From Aalborgiella sp031422495 (GTDB taxonomy: Bacteria > Pseudomonadota > Gammaproteobacteria > Burkholderiales > Burkholderiaceae_C), in NCBI GenBank assembly GCA_031422495.1, contig JANPLX010000023.1:1-41736 (forward strand): 41,736 bases of DNA, read 5' to 3'. Position 1 is the stretch's first letter; every line of letters begins with the position of its first letter. Made by a program: the position numbers and the translations under genes. This document shows positions 27,201 through 34,884 of this stretch, piece after piece. The notes below the pieces were generated by a model. It ran no database searches, was not told the DNA's origin, and was given only the letters and a program-made list of their open reading frames with translations.

Positions 27201-27889
27201 TCAGCGTGATTGACTTCAAAAAACGCGATTCATTAGAAGAAATAATTTCCAAGCGTGTTGAGTTTTTAACGGCGTATCAAAATGCCGCTTACGCTACTAA
27301 GTATGTCGACTTTGTTGAAAAAATTCGCAGTAAAGAGCATACTTTGACAACTGAAATTACGGCTAAAAACATGCCTTTGACCGAGGCTGTCGCCCGCAAT
27401 CTCTTCAAACTCATGGCCTACAAAGATGAGTACGAAGTGGCACGCTTACATGGCGACGGCACTTTTGAGATAAAAGTAGCGAGTATGTTTGAAGGCGATT
27501 ACAAACTCAATTACCACCTCGCACCGCCATTAATTGCGAAGAAAAATGACCGTGGTGAGTTGCAAAAACAAGCTTTTGGTCAGTGGATGCTGACCAGTTT
27601 TAAACTGTTGGCCAAACTAAAAGGCCTGCGCGGGACGGCGTTTGATATCTTCGGGAAATCAGCTGAACGGAAGATGGAACGTGGTTTGATTTCGGATTAT
27701 CTAAGCAGTATGGAAACTGTGCTGAATAAACTTAGTTTAGATAATATAAAAACGCATTTTCCGACCGCTTTGGATATTGCCAGAATACCCGAAAGCATCA
27801 AAGGGTTTGGTCACGTGAAACATAAAAGCGTTATCGCAGCGCGGCTGAAATGGGATAACTTGATGCGGCAAATCGATACTAAGACATGA
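24275..27889 (+). CDS. Indolepyruvate:ferredoxin oxidoreductase, fused subunits
   Basis: A 1,204-residue cytosolic enzyme that oxidatively decarboxylates aryl-pyruvates (from aromatic amino acids) to aryl-acetyl-CoA with ferredoxin as electron acceptor. It joins what are IorA and IorB in archaea. The N-terminal pyrimidine-binding part has GFVSGYRGSPLGGYD and GVNEELAATALWG; the thiamine diphosphate part has GDGTYFHSG with NDAVAMTGGQP (near residues 540-570); a ferredoxin-like region near 670-715 has CEGCGDCSVQSNC and CNKDYSCVKGFCP; the gamma part has GVGGTGVITIGQLLG near 770 and AGGLAQKGGATWSHV. The last 250 residues are the C-terminal domain typical of the bacterial fused form. GGGAG lies 10 nt before the ATG. 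Confidence 0.93.
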   Translation: MNAPLPEHIRKALETVTLDDKYSLDYGSAFMSGVQALVKLPMLQRMRDQLQGKNTAGFVSGYRGSPLGGYDQALWKAAPYLKAQNIVFQPGVNEELAATALWGTQQLGFSPPGTNKFDGVFGIWYGKGPGVDRCSDVFKHANMAGTTEFGGVIAVAGDDHISKSSTAAHQSDHIFKACGLPVFFPANVQEILDLGIHAFAMSRFSGVWAGMKTIQEIVESSATAMIDPERVKTIIPTDFEMPAGGLHIRWPDAALDQEARLFDYKWYAALAYIRANKLNYNAIEGKNDRFGLIASGKAYNDTRQALLDLGLDDATCRHIGIRLHKVGVVWPLEAQLTREFATGLQEILVVEEKRQVIEYQLKEELYNWRDDVRPTVLGKFNEMEGGKDNKFTGGEWSMPNPSANTLLRANADLSPAIIAKAIAQRLKKLGVTSDISARMDEQLAILDAKERSMQVQTVQQLSDAERQPWFCSGCPHNTSTKVPEGSRAMAGIGCHFMSIWMDRSTVGFTQMGGEGVPWVGQQPFTTDQHIFANLGDGTYFHSGLLAVRQSIAAGVNITYKILYNDAVAMTGGQPIGERSEGHSVVQIAQSMQAEGAAKIVVVTDEPEKYEGVKLVEGVSVHHRDELDTIQKQFREIKGTTVIIYDQTCATEKRRRRKRGTMVDIAKRVVINELVCEGCGDCSVQSNCLSVEPLETDFGRKRTINQSSCNKDYSCVKGFCPSFVTVEGGQLKKKSKISSATPNPFAMSALTEPTLLDTPNAYGIVVNGVGGTGVITIGQLLGFAAHIEGKGIVTQDAGGLAQKGGATWSHVLIADHQDDIRTTRVGMAGADLIIGCDPIVSANKETTLRMRAGRTHVALNAHSTPTAAFVKNANWLNPAQNCVDTITDIVGQDGVSAFNADALATVMMGDSIYTNPIMLGYAWQKGWIPLQKASLMRAIELNAVAIDNNKTAFEWGCRAAHDWAEVERLLHSSKSTVSVIDFKKRDSLEEIISKRVEFLTAYQNAAYATKYVDFVEKIRSKEHTLTTEITAKNMPLTEAVARNLFKLMAYKDEYEVARLHGDGTFEIKVASMFEGDYKLNYHLAPPLIAKKNDRGELQKQAFGQWMLTSFKLLAKLKGLRGTAFDIFGKSAERKMERGLISDYLSSMETVLNKLSLDNIKTHFPTALDIARIPESIKGFGHVKHKSVIAARLKWDNLMRQIDTKT

Positions 27890-27923
27890 TTTGAATGAAT
27901 TTATACTTATTCATTGATAAAAA

Positions 27924-27974
27924 GCTGTCTAGCCGGCGTATTTATTACCTAAGCAGCTATGAATAATATAGCAA
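27924..27974 (+). repeat. Dispersed repeat copy, intergenic
   Basis: CTAGCCGGCGTATTTATTAC, linker, AGCTATGAATAATATAGCAA. It lies at the convergent junction of the oxidoreductase and adenylate cyclase genes, 35 nt after the former. Confidence 0.9.
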
Positions 27975-27993
27975 AATAGATTTATTTGGTGAA

Positions 27994-30135
27994 TTAAACC
28001 TTATTCTCAAGCGCTATTTTGCAACGCATCAGCATATTGGCAGCCAAATGATCTTTCGGAAACCCGTTGAATAATTCTTCGTACAGGCTGGCTGCTTTTT
28101 TCCAATTTTTATCAATATAGGCTTGGTAAGCTAGTTTCGTTAGATTGCATTGCTCAACAATCTCTTCACTGGTTTCTAAAGCTCTGGTTGGATCATGACT
28201 ATCAATAACACCGAATAACTCATAAATATTCAGAGCGGTCCGCCGGCCTTTTACCGTTACTTCGTCTATCGGGCGCAATGTCAATCTTTCGCCAATTTCC
28301 CGGTAAATCGACTGGCTCACACAAATCTGGGTGCCATAGTCTTTGTTGATCTCTTCTAAGCGTGAGGTTAAATTAACCGCATCACCCATGACGGTGTAGC
28401 TCATGCGGTGCTTAGAGCCAATATTGCCCACCATCATGGCATCGCAATGAATACCTATGCGTATTTGTAGCGGTGCTAAGCCTTCAGCCACCCATTGCGC
28501 ATTGAGCGTGGCCATACGTTTGCTGATACGGACGGCGGCGGCGCAGGCATGCCAAGCGTGGTCATCCAGCGGAGCTGGTGCCCCCCAAAACGCCATGGCA
28601 GCATCACCAATAAACTTGTCTATCGTGCCGTGTTCTTCGTTGACGGCTAGAGTTACCACTTCAAGATAAGCGGAAATCCGCGTCAATAGTTCGTTCGAAG
28701 GACTGCTCTCTGCTAGCGTAGAAAAGGCTTCGACATCGCAAAACATCACGGTCAGGAAACGGCTTTCGCCACCCAATTGCAGCTGCCGCTCAGACTCTAT
28801 CAAATGTTTCACCAAACTAACAGGAACGAATGCAGCGAACGATCGAACCGCGTGATCCAGCGTATCGACCGCTCGACTAAGAGATGAAATTTCTCGTATT
28901 GGCGAAGTAATCACTTCATTGCTCGATTCTGTACTTAGTTCGCGTACATCGTTAACTTTTTTCTCTAGGCGCTCTAAGGGCTTCGCAATCAAGCGAGATA
29001 AAAAGTAAATAAACAAAATTTGCAAAATAATGGCCAAGGTGCCAAAAACAAGCAATCGCCTGTTGTTTTCTTTGAGTGGGCCAGAGAAGTCATCCAAAGG
29101 TGCCAAAATGAGCACCTGCCAGCGCCTATTGGCGTCAGATGCAAAGCTTGAAAAGCTCACGGCATATTCTTCTTCCGTGGTGGGGTGTACAAAAGTAAAA
29201 TTATTTTTATCGTTTGCCTTGGCTTGTTGAACCATAGCTAAAGCTGGCAAATCACTGTCTAATGAACCGATATGCTTTAAGTTAACTTTTTTATCGACTA
29301 ATTTAACTTGTTCTTTTAGATTAGAGTTGGCAATGACTTTTTCTTGTTCGTCAATAATCAAGCTCATCGCACTGGGACTTACTAAGCGAGCCGCTAAAAA
29401 TTGCGACAAATTATTCAACGTAATGTCGACAGCCACGACACCCGCAATCGAGCCCTCTTTGTAAAAAGGTGCCGCAATTGTGATGCCGGGCAAGCCGCTT
29501 GACGAAAATATATACGGTGTGCTGAGTGAGGTGCTTTTTTTAATTGCGGCATCTTTATACCAATCACGCGCTCTAGGGTCATAAGCGGCAGCTATCTGCG
29601 ACGAACCAATTTCGTTGTCAAGTTTGTCTTTGTAGCTAAATGCGTCCACGGGGCTAGAGGCTACAGAGCGGTCAATCCAGCGCGATGCAAATGCGGTTTC
29701 ACTAGGAACAACTTTGTCTTGAATTTTTAACCCAGGCGGTGCTCGCATTAGCATACGAAAAGTACCATCTTCAAACCCCACATAGGCGCTGCTAACTGTA
29801 TCGCTGTGTGAAAGAATATCTTTTAAGTACTGTATAGATACGGCATCGCGAAAATACGTGGGCTGTGCGCTAGCCAAAGTTGCCGCTGTACTGACCATTG
29901 TGCCTAACGGTTTGAGTAGATTCTGGGTATTCGTCGTCGCTTCAAAGCGAAACCGCTCCATCAAGTCCTTCGCGTTGGCGCGCGTCATTTTGTCGTTGGT
30001 GGTGTAGGTAAACCACAGCATCGCCATGAAAATAGGCACGACCAGCACCATAAAAAGCAGCACAATACTGGGCCGCAGTCGAATATTAGAGGCTGCAGGT
30101 GCGCTTTTGGCAGTGGCGGCAAGTTGAGAATGCAA
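27994..30135 (-). CDS. Membrane adenylate cyclase: double-Cache sensor, HAMP, class III catalytic domain
   Basis: A 713-residue inner-membrane receptor cyclase making cAMP. Membrane segments lie near residues 22-45 and 370-390. Between them is a periplasmic dCache domain (RWIDRSVASSP, then YDPRARDWYKDA, FYKEGSIAGVVAVDITL) that should bind a small molecule. After the second segment come a HAMP-like linker (RLIAKPLERLEKKVNDVREL) and the cyclase domain from about 455. Metal aspartates are in FCDVEAF and FIGDAAMAFWG; the adenine-selecting lysine is in DKFIGD; Thr in SYTVMGDAVNLTSRLE suits a class IIIb adenylate rather than guanylate cyclase; the Asn and Arg of NLTSR are the transition-state residues. 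A TPR-like tail ends the protein. A CRP-like site lies upstream. Confidence 0.93.
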   Translation of the reverse strand: MHSQLAATAKSAPAASNIRLRPSIVLLFMVLVVPIFMAMLWFTYTTNDKMTRANAKDLMERFRFEATTNTQNLLKPLGTMVSTAATLASAQPTYFRDAVSIQYLKDILSHSDTVSSAYVGFEDGTFRMLMRAPPGLKIQDKVVPSETAFASRWIDRSVASSPVDAFSYKDKLDNEIGSSQIAAAYDPRARDWYKDAAIKKSTSLSTPYIFSSSGLPGITIAAPFYKEGSIAGVVAVDITLNNLSQFLAARLVSPSAMSLIIDEQEKVIANSNLKEQVKLVDKKVNLKHIGSLDSDLPALAMVQQAKANDKNNFTFVHPTTEEEYAVSFSSFASDANRRWQVLILAPLDDFSGPLKENNRRLLVFGTLAIILQILFIYFLSRLIAKPLERLEKKVNDVRELSTESSNEVITSPIREISSLSRAVDTLDHAVRSFAAFVPVSLVKHLIESERQLQLGGESRFLTVMFCDVEAFSTLAESSPSNELLTRISAYLEVVTLAVNEEHGTIDKFIGDAAMAFWGAPAPLDDHAWHACAAAVRISKRMATLNAQWVAEGLAPLQIRIGIHCDAMMVGNIGSKHRMSYTVMGDAVNLTSRLEEINKDYGTQICVSQSIYREIGERLTLRPIDEVTVKGRRTALNIYELFGVIDSHDPTRALETSEEIVEQCNLTKLAYQAYIDKNWKKAASLYEELFNGFPKDHLAANMLMRCKIALENKV

Positions 30136-30290
30136 GGAAATGTCTCCAAAGACCCGTTAAAACTAATAAGTACAAATAGTTATGTAAGCCTCAAGTTTAG
30201 ATTGCATGATTACGTACTGTACATAAATCAGGTATTTTCGACCTTTTGAGACTATTAAGCATTAAAAATTCATCTATAAAACAACGTGCC

Positions 30291-30306
30291 TGTGATGCTC
30301 ATCACG
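30291..30306. promoter_or_regulatory. CRP-like binding site between adenylate cyclase and valS genes
   Basis: TGTGATGCTCATCACG fits the E. coli CRP consensus TGTGA-N6-TCACA at 9 of 10 defined positions. The inner dyad GTGATG-CT-CATCAC is perfect. Its centre is about 163 bp upstream of the cyclase start and 100 bp upstream of the valS start. No transcription start is known. Confidence 0.55.
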
Positions 30307-30398
30307 CAAGTGGATTTGGGCATGTGCGTCTTATTACTTATTCATACTTAGTTACTCCCCCGTAAAATAACACTTTTGCCCAATTATTAAATCTCTCC

Positions 30399-33311
30399 AT
30401 GACTGACATCCTGCAACCTGGCCTTCAATCCCTATCCAAATCCTTCGAACCAGCCGCGATTGAAGCCCAATGGGGGCCAGAATGGGAGAAGCGGCATTAC
30501 GCGGATGCGGGTTTCAGGGGGACGCAGCAGGCCAAAGACGGTGCGCTAGCGTTTTCCATCCAGTTGCCGCCCCCGAACGTGACGGGCACACTGCACATGG
30601 GGCATGCGTTTAACCAGACCATCATGGATTCGTTGACCCGCTACCATCGCATGAGCGGCTTTAACACGGCGTGGATTCCTGGTACAGACCATGCGGGTAT
30701 TGCGACCCAAGTCGTGGTGGAGCGTCAATTGCAAGCGCAAGGTATCAGTCGCCACAGCATGGGGGCGACACCGTTTGAGTCGCGCAAAAACTTTGTCTCC
30801 AAAGTATGGGAATGGAAAGAGCAGAGCGGCAACACGATCACCACCCAAATGCGCCGCATGGGCGCGAGTGTGGACTGGAGTCGCGAATACTTCACTATGG
30901 ACACAAAACTGTCCAAAACCGTGACTGAAACCTTTGTGCGCTTGTACGAACAAGGCTTGATTTACCGTGGTAAACGCTTGGTGAACTGGGACCCCGTGCT
31001 GAAATCGGCTGTGAGCGACTTGGAAGTTGAAAACGAAGAGCGCAACAGCTTCATGTGGCACATTGAGTACCCATTCAGCGACGGCCCGCAAACTCTGGGC
31101 GACGGAACGGCCGTGCGTGGCTTGCACATCGCGACAACAAGGCCAGAAACCATGCTGGCCGACGGCGCACTGTGCGTCCACCCAGAAGACGATCGCTACA
31201 AGCATTTGGTCGGTAAATTTGTTGATTTACCACTATGTGACCGCAAAATTCCCGTGATTGCCGACGACTTTGTGGACCGCGAATTCGGCAGCGGTTGCGT
31301 CAAAATCACCGGCGCGCATGACTTTAACGACTACGCTTGCAGCCAACGCCACAACCTACCATTAATCACCATTTTCACGCTGGATGCCAAGATCAACGAG
31401 AACGGCCCCGTTGCCTACCAAGGCATGGACCGCTACGACTGCCGTAAAGCAGTGTTGAAAGATTTAGAAACCCAGGGCTTCCTGCAAAAAGCAGTGCCGC
31501 ACAAAAACATGGTGCCGATTTGTACGCGTACGGGTCAAGTCATCGAACCGATGTTGACTGATCAGTGGTTTGTGGCGATGACTAAAACGCCTGTAGCCGG
31601 CGTATCTATTGCCCAAGGTGCTATTGATGCTGTAGCGTCTGGCGAAGTTAAATTTGTGCCGGAACAATGGGTGAATACCTACGACCAGTGGATGAAGAAT
31701 ATCCAAGATTGGTGCATTTCGCGTCAGCTCTGGTGGGGGCATCAAATTCCCGCTTGGTATGACGAAGACGGCAAAGTTTACGTCGCACGCAACGAAGCCG
31801 ATGCGCAAGCGCAAGCGCTAGGTAAAACATTGAAACGTGATGATGATGTGCTGGACACCTGGTATTCATCCGCACTCGTGCCGTTCTCAACTATGGGTTG
31901 GCCAGAAAAAACAGTTGATATGGATTTGTACCTGCCTTCCAGCGTACTGGTCACAGGCTACGACATCATCTTCTTCTGGGTCGCGCGCATGATCATGATG
32001 ACGAAGCACTTCACAGGAAAAGTGCCGTTCAAACACGTTTACATCCACGGTTTGGTACGCGATGCTCAGGGCAAGAAGATGAGCAAATCAGAAGGCAATG
32101 TGCTGGATCCTGTTGATTTGATTGACGGCATCACACTTGCTCCGTTGCTGGAAAAACGTACCACTGGTCTGCGCAAACCTGAAACTGCGCCAGCTGTTCG
32201 TAAAAATACCGAAAAAGAATTCCCAGATGGTATTCCGGCTTTCGGTGCGGACGCACTGCGTTTTACCTTTGCTTCCTTGGCTTCCTTGGGGCGCAACATC
32301 AGCTTCGACAGCAAACGCTGCGAAGGTTACCGCAACTTCTGCAACAAGCTGTGGAACGCCACCCGCTTTGTGCTGATGAATTGCGAAGGACAAGATTGCG
32401 GTCTGCGTGAGCACACCAAAGCGGAATGCGAAGTCGGCGGACCTGCGCACGGCTACTTGAATTTCAGCCAAGCCGACCGCTGGATTGTTTCCATGCTTCA
32501 GCGGGTGGAAGCTGACGTTGCCAAAGGTTTTGAAGACTACCGCTTAGACAACGTTGCCAACAGCATTTACCAGTTTGTGTGGGATGAGTTTTGCGATTGG
32601 TACTTGGAGATTGCCAAAGTGCAAATCCAAACCGGTGATGAAGCACAACAACGCGCAACGCGACGTACTTTGATTCGCACGCTGGAGACGATTATGCGTT
32701 TGGCCCACCCGGTCATTCCGTTCATCACCGAAGAGTTGTGGCAAAAAGTTGCTCCTGTAGCTGGCAGACCTGGTGAAAGCGTCAGCATCGCCGCTTACCC
32801 TGTGAGCCAGCCAGATCGCATTGACGCTGCTGCCGAAGCCCACGTCGCCAAGCTCAAAGGCTTGGTCGACAGCTGCCGCACCTTGCGTGCAGAGATGAAC
32901 GTAACGCCATCGACCAAGTTGCCCATGTTTGCACTACCTGCCAACGCCGTTGAAGCCGCGTTCATGCGCGATGCTGCACCCGTGTTGAAGTCGCTCGCCA
33001 AGCTCAATGAAGTGAAGGTGTTTGACGACGAAGCGAGTTGGCAAGCAGCAGCCCAAGCATCACCTGTGTCGGTCGTGGGCGATTTGCGCATGTGTTTGCA
33101 CATGGAGATTGATGTTGCGGCAGAGAAGCTGCGTATTGGCAAAGAAGTGGCGCGCTTAGAGGGTGAAATCGCTCGTGTCAACGGCAAATTGAGCAACGAA
33201 GCGTTTGTGGCGAAAGCACCGCCAGCCGTGATTGAGTTAGAGCGCAAACGTGTGGCAGACAATGCTGCGACGTTGTTGAAACTACAAGATCAATTAATCA
33301 GATTGGTTTAG
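30399..33311 (+). CDS. valS: Valyl-tRNA synthetase
   Basis: ValS charges tRNA-Val with valine in the cytosol. It has the class I signatures: HMGH at residues 66-69 within PPPNVTGTLHMGHAFNQ, and KKMSKSEGNVLDP near residue 558. The editing domain is seen in TTRPETMLADGA and the GAHDFNDY region, and the C-terminal coiled coil (KEVARLEGEIARVNGKLSN ... LLKLQDQL) binds tRNA. Length of 970 is normal. A stretch near residue 400 (TPVAGVSIAQGAIDAVAS) coincides with a dispersed repeat copy. It ends 7 bp from the converging tusA-like stop codon. Confidence 0.97.
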   Translation: MTDILQPGLQSLSKSFEPAAIEAQWGPEWEKRHYADAGFRGTQQAKDGALAFSIQLPPPNVTGTLHMGHAFNQTIMDSLTRYHRMSGFNTAWIPGTDHAGIATQVVVERQLQAQGISRHSMGATPFESRKNFVSKVWEWKEQSGNTITTQMRRMGASVDWSREYFTMDTKLSKTVTETFVRLYEQGLIYRGKRLVNWDPVLKSAVSDLEVENEERNSFMWHIEYPFSDGPQTLGDGTAVRGLHIATTRPETMLADGALCVHPEDDRYKHLVGKFVDLPLCDRKIPVIADDFVDREFGSGCVKITGAHDFNDYACSQRHNLPLITIFTLDAKINENGPVAYQGMDRYDCRKAVLKDLETQGFLQKAVPHKNMVPICTRTGQVIEPMLTDQWFVAMTKTPVAGVSIAQGAIDAVASGEVKFVPEQWVNTYDQWMKNIQDWCISRQLWWGHQIPAWYDEDGKVYVARNEADAQAQALGKTLKRDDDVLDTWYSSALVPFSTMGWPEKTVDMDLYLPSSVLVTGYDIIFFWVARMIMMTKHFTGKVPFKHVYIHGLVRDAQGKKMSKSEGNVLDPVDLIDGITLAPLLEKRTTGLRKPETAPAVRKNTEKEFPDGIPAFGADALRFTFASLASLGRNISFDSKRCEGYRNFCNKLWNATRFVLMNCEGQDCGLREHTKAECEVGGPAHGYLNFSQADRWIVSMLQRVEADVAKGFEDYRLDNVANSIYQFVWDEFCDWYLEIAKVQIQTGDEAQQRATRRTLIRTLETIMRLAHPVIPFITEELWQKVAPVAGRPGESVSIAAYPVSQPDRIDAAAEAHVAKLKGLVDSCRTLRAEMNVTPSTKLPMFALPANAVEAAFMRDAAPVLKSLAKLNEVKVFDDEASWQAAAQASPVSVVGDLRMCLHMEIDVAAEKLRIGKEVARLEGEIARVNGKLSNEAFVAKAPPAVIELERKRVADNAATLLKLQDQLIRLV
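31587..31636 (+). repeat. Dispersed repeat copy within valS
   Basis: ACGCCTGTAGCCGGCGTATC (16 of its bases identical to the copy at 9511), linker TATTGCCCAAGG, then a weak right arm GCTATTGATGCTGTAGCG. It is read in frame and contributes to valS residues around 397-413. Confidence 0.7.
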
Positions 33312-33318
33312 CGCCTTT

Positions 33319-33555
33319 TTAGCGCCTTCTGAGCACATGAACAAACTCTGCACCCAGAGTTTGTTGCTCCACCAAATCATTGCCCGTTTGTTTGCAAAAA
33401 GCTTGAAAGTCACGCATTGAACCCGTGTCGGTCGATGTGACACGTAACAGTTGTCCGCTGACCATACTGGCGAGTGATTTTTTGGCTTTCAAAATCGGCA
33501 GTGGGCAGTTCAGTCCGCGTGTGTCGAGTTCAACATCGATGGTCAAGTCGCTCAT
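33319..33555 (-). CDS. TusA-family sulfurtransferase-like protein
   Basis: A 78-residue cytosolic protein of the TusA/SirA fold, which carries sulfur as a persulfide for tRNA thiolation or other sulfur transfer. The active Cys lies in the family motif LDTRGLNCPLPILKAKKSL near residue 17. RVTSTDTGSMRDFQAFCKQTG is the second conserved strand-helix part. Genomes often hold several such genes, so identity with tusA proper is not sure. It follows the desaturase gene by 31 bp on the same strand and converges with valS. Confidence 0.92.
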   Translation of the reverse strand: MSDLTIDVELDTRGLNCPLPILKAKKSLASMVSGQLLRVTSTDTGSMRDFQAFCKQTGNDLVEQQTLGAEFVHVLRRR

Positions 33556-33586
33556 AGTCAGACTCTTATTTCAAATAACTTAAAGT

Positions 33587-34804
33587 TTATGCTTTTGCCG
33601 TGCGCAGCATGATCGAAAATTCCTGCAGTGCTGCGATACCGCTGACTTCAGCGCGGTGGCACCAAGCTGCAAGTTCGGCCGTCAAATGCTCGCGAGACAT
33701 AGATGTGTTAAGCCACATCTGGCGCAGCTCTTCACGCATGGCGACCATCTTGTCCAATATAGGATGTTCTGCCCGTGCCAGTTCAACATGAGACAAGGCA
33801 GTGGTTGGCACTTTGTCTGCGTCGCGGTGCAGCCAGCGTTTTGCAGCGAGCAATGTTGTCATGTCAGCACGTTTTGCTTTCAACACAGCGAGCTCGGTTT
33901 TGCAAGCACGGCGCATCTCCTTGGCGTAATTGGCCATCACTTCGTAACGGTTGGCAATCAAAGCTTCCAGTGTGTTTTCAGTTGCTAGTGCTTCGAACGT
34001 GCCACGCCGTAGCTTGGGCGGTGTTTTTTTAACCTTTGCCAAACCCAGCTTTTGCATGATGCTGATGTAGACCCAGCCCATGTCAAGCTCATACTTTTTG
34101 ACAGAGAATTTGGCAGATGTTGGATAAGTATGGTGGTTGTTGTGCAGCTCTTCGCCACCAATCAAAATGCCCCACGGCGTGATGTTGGTGCTGGCGTCAG
34201 GCGCCTCAAAATTGCGGTAGCCCCAGTAGTGGCCGATACCGTTAATGATGCCAGCTGCGGTGACAGGAATCCAAGCCATTTGCACGGCCCAAACGGTCAA
34301 TCCAGCCACGCCAAACAAGGCTAAATCGATGATCATCATGATCGCCACGCCATGCCATGTGAAACGCGAATAAACGTTGCGCTCCACCCAGTCGTTGGGC
34401 GTGCCGTGCCCAAATTTGGCCAGTGTGTCGGTGTTTTTAGATTCAGCTCGGTACAGCTCTGCACCTTTCCAAAACACGGTTTCAATACCGTGTGCGTGTG
34501 GGCTGTGCGGGTCGTCTTTGGTTTCACACTTGGCGTGGTGCTTGCGGTGAATAGCCACCCATTCTTTGGTGATTTGTCCCGTGGTCAGCCACAGCCAAAA
34601 GCGGAAAAAGTGTGCGACTGCAGGGTGCAAATCCATCGCACGGTGCGCCTGGTGTCGGTGCAGATAGATGGTGACACTGGCAATGGTGATGTGTGTCACC
34701 ACCAAGGTGAAAATCACCAGTTGCCACCATGACAAGCTCCATAAACCGTAAGCCAGCCAGTTCAGTGTCGTGTTCAAAAATGTCCAATCGGGTAATAACA
34801 TCAT
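33587..34804 (-). CDS. Membrane fatty acid desaturase (delta-9 acyl-CoA type)
   Basis: A 405-residue membrane di-iron enzyme that puts a double bond in a saturated acyl chain. The three histidine boxes are HRHQAH, HRKHH and, later, ELHNNHH, with hydrophobic segments between (for example LVIFTLVVTHITIASVTIYL). The first 250 residues are the desaturase; the rest is a basic, helical, likely cytosolic extension without a recognised domain. I start at ATG 34804 because AAGGA sits 5 nt upstream; the frame is open 11 codons further up. It lies 80 bp downstream of the rsmB-like gene and 31 bp before the tusA-like gene on the same strand. Substrate, acyl-CoA or phospholipid, is not decided. Confidence 0.93.
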   Translation of the reverse strand: MMLLPDWTFLNTTLNWLAYGLWSLSWWQLVIFTLVVTHITIASVTIYLHRHQAHRAMDLHPAVAHFFRFWLWLTTGQITKEWVAIHRKHHAKCETKDDPHSPHAHGIETVFWKGAELYRAESKNTDTLAKFGHGTPNDWVERNVYSRFTWHGVAIMMIIDLALFGVAGLTVWAVQMAWIPVTAAGIINGIGHYWGYRNFEAPDASTNITPWGILIGGEELHNNHHTYPTSAKFSVKKYELDMGWVYISIMQKLGLAKVKKTPPKLRRGTFEALATENTLEALIANRYEVMANYAKEMRRACKTELAVLKAKRADMTTLLAAKRWLHRDADKVPTTALSHVELARAEHPILDKMVAMREELRQMWLNTSMSREHLTAELAAWCHRAEVSGIAALQEFSIMLRTAKA

Positions 34805-34884
34805 CAATTCCTTAAAAACTACGCCGTCCAAGATCAAACTGTACGCGAGTGGTGTGTTAATTACATTTAAATAGCGTTAAAAGT

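Noticed and set aside
33305..33330. Tandem TTTAGCGCCT at the valS/tusA-like junction as a terminator
   Set aside because: The copies are direct, not inverted, so no hairpin forms.
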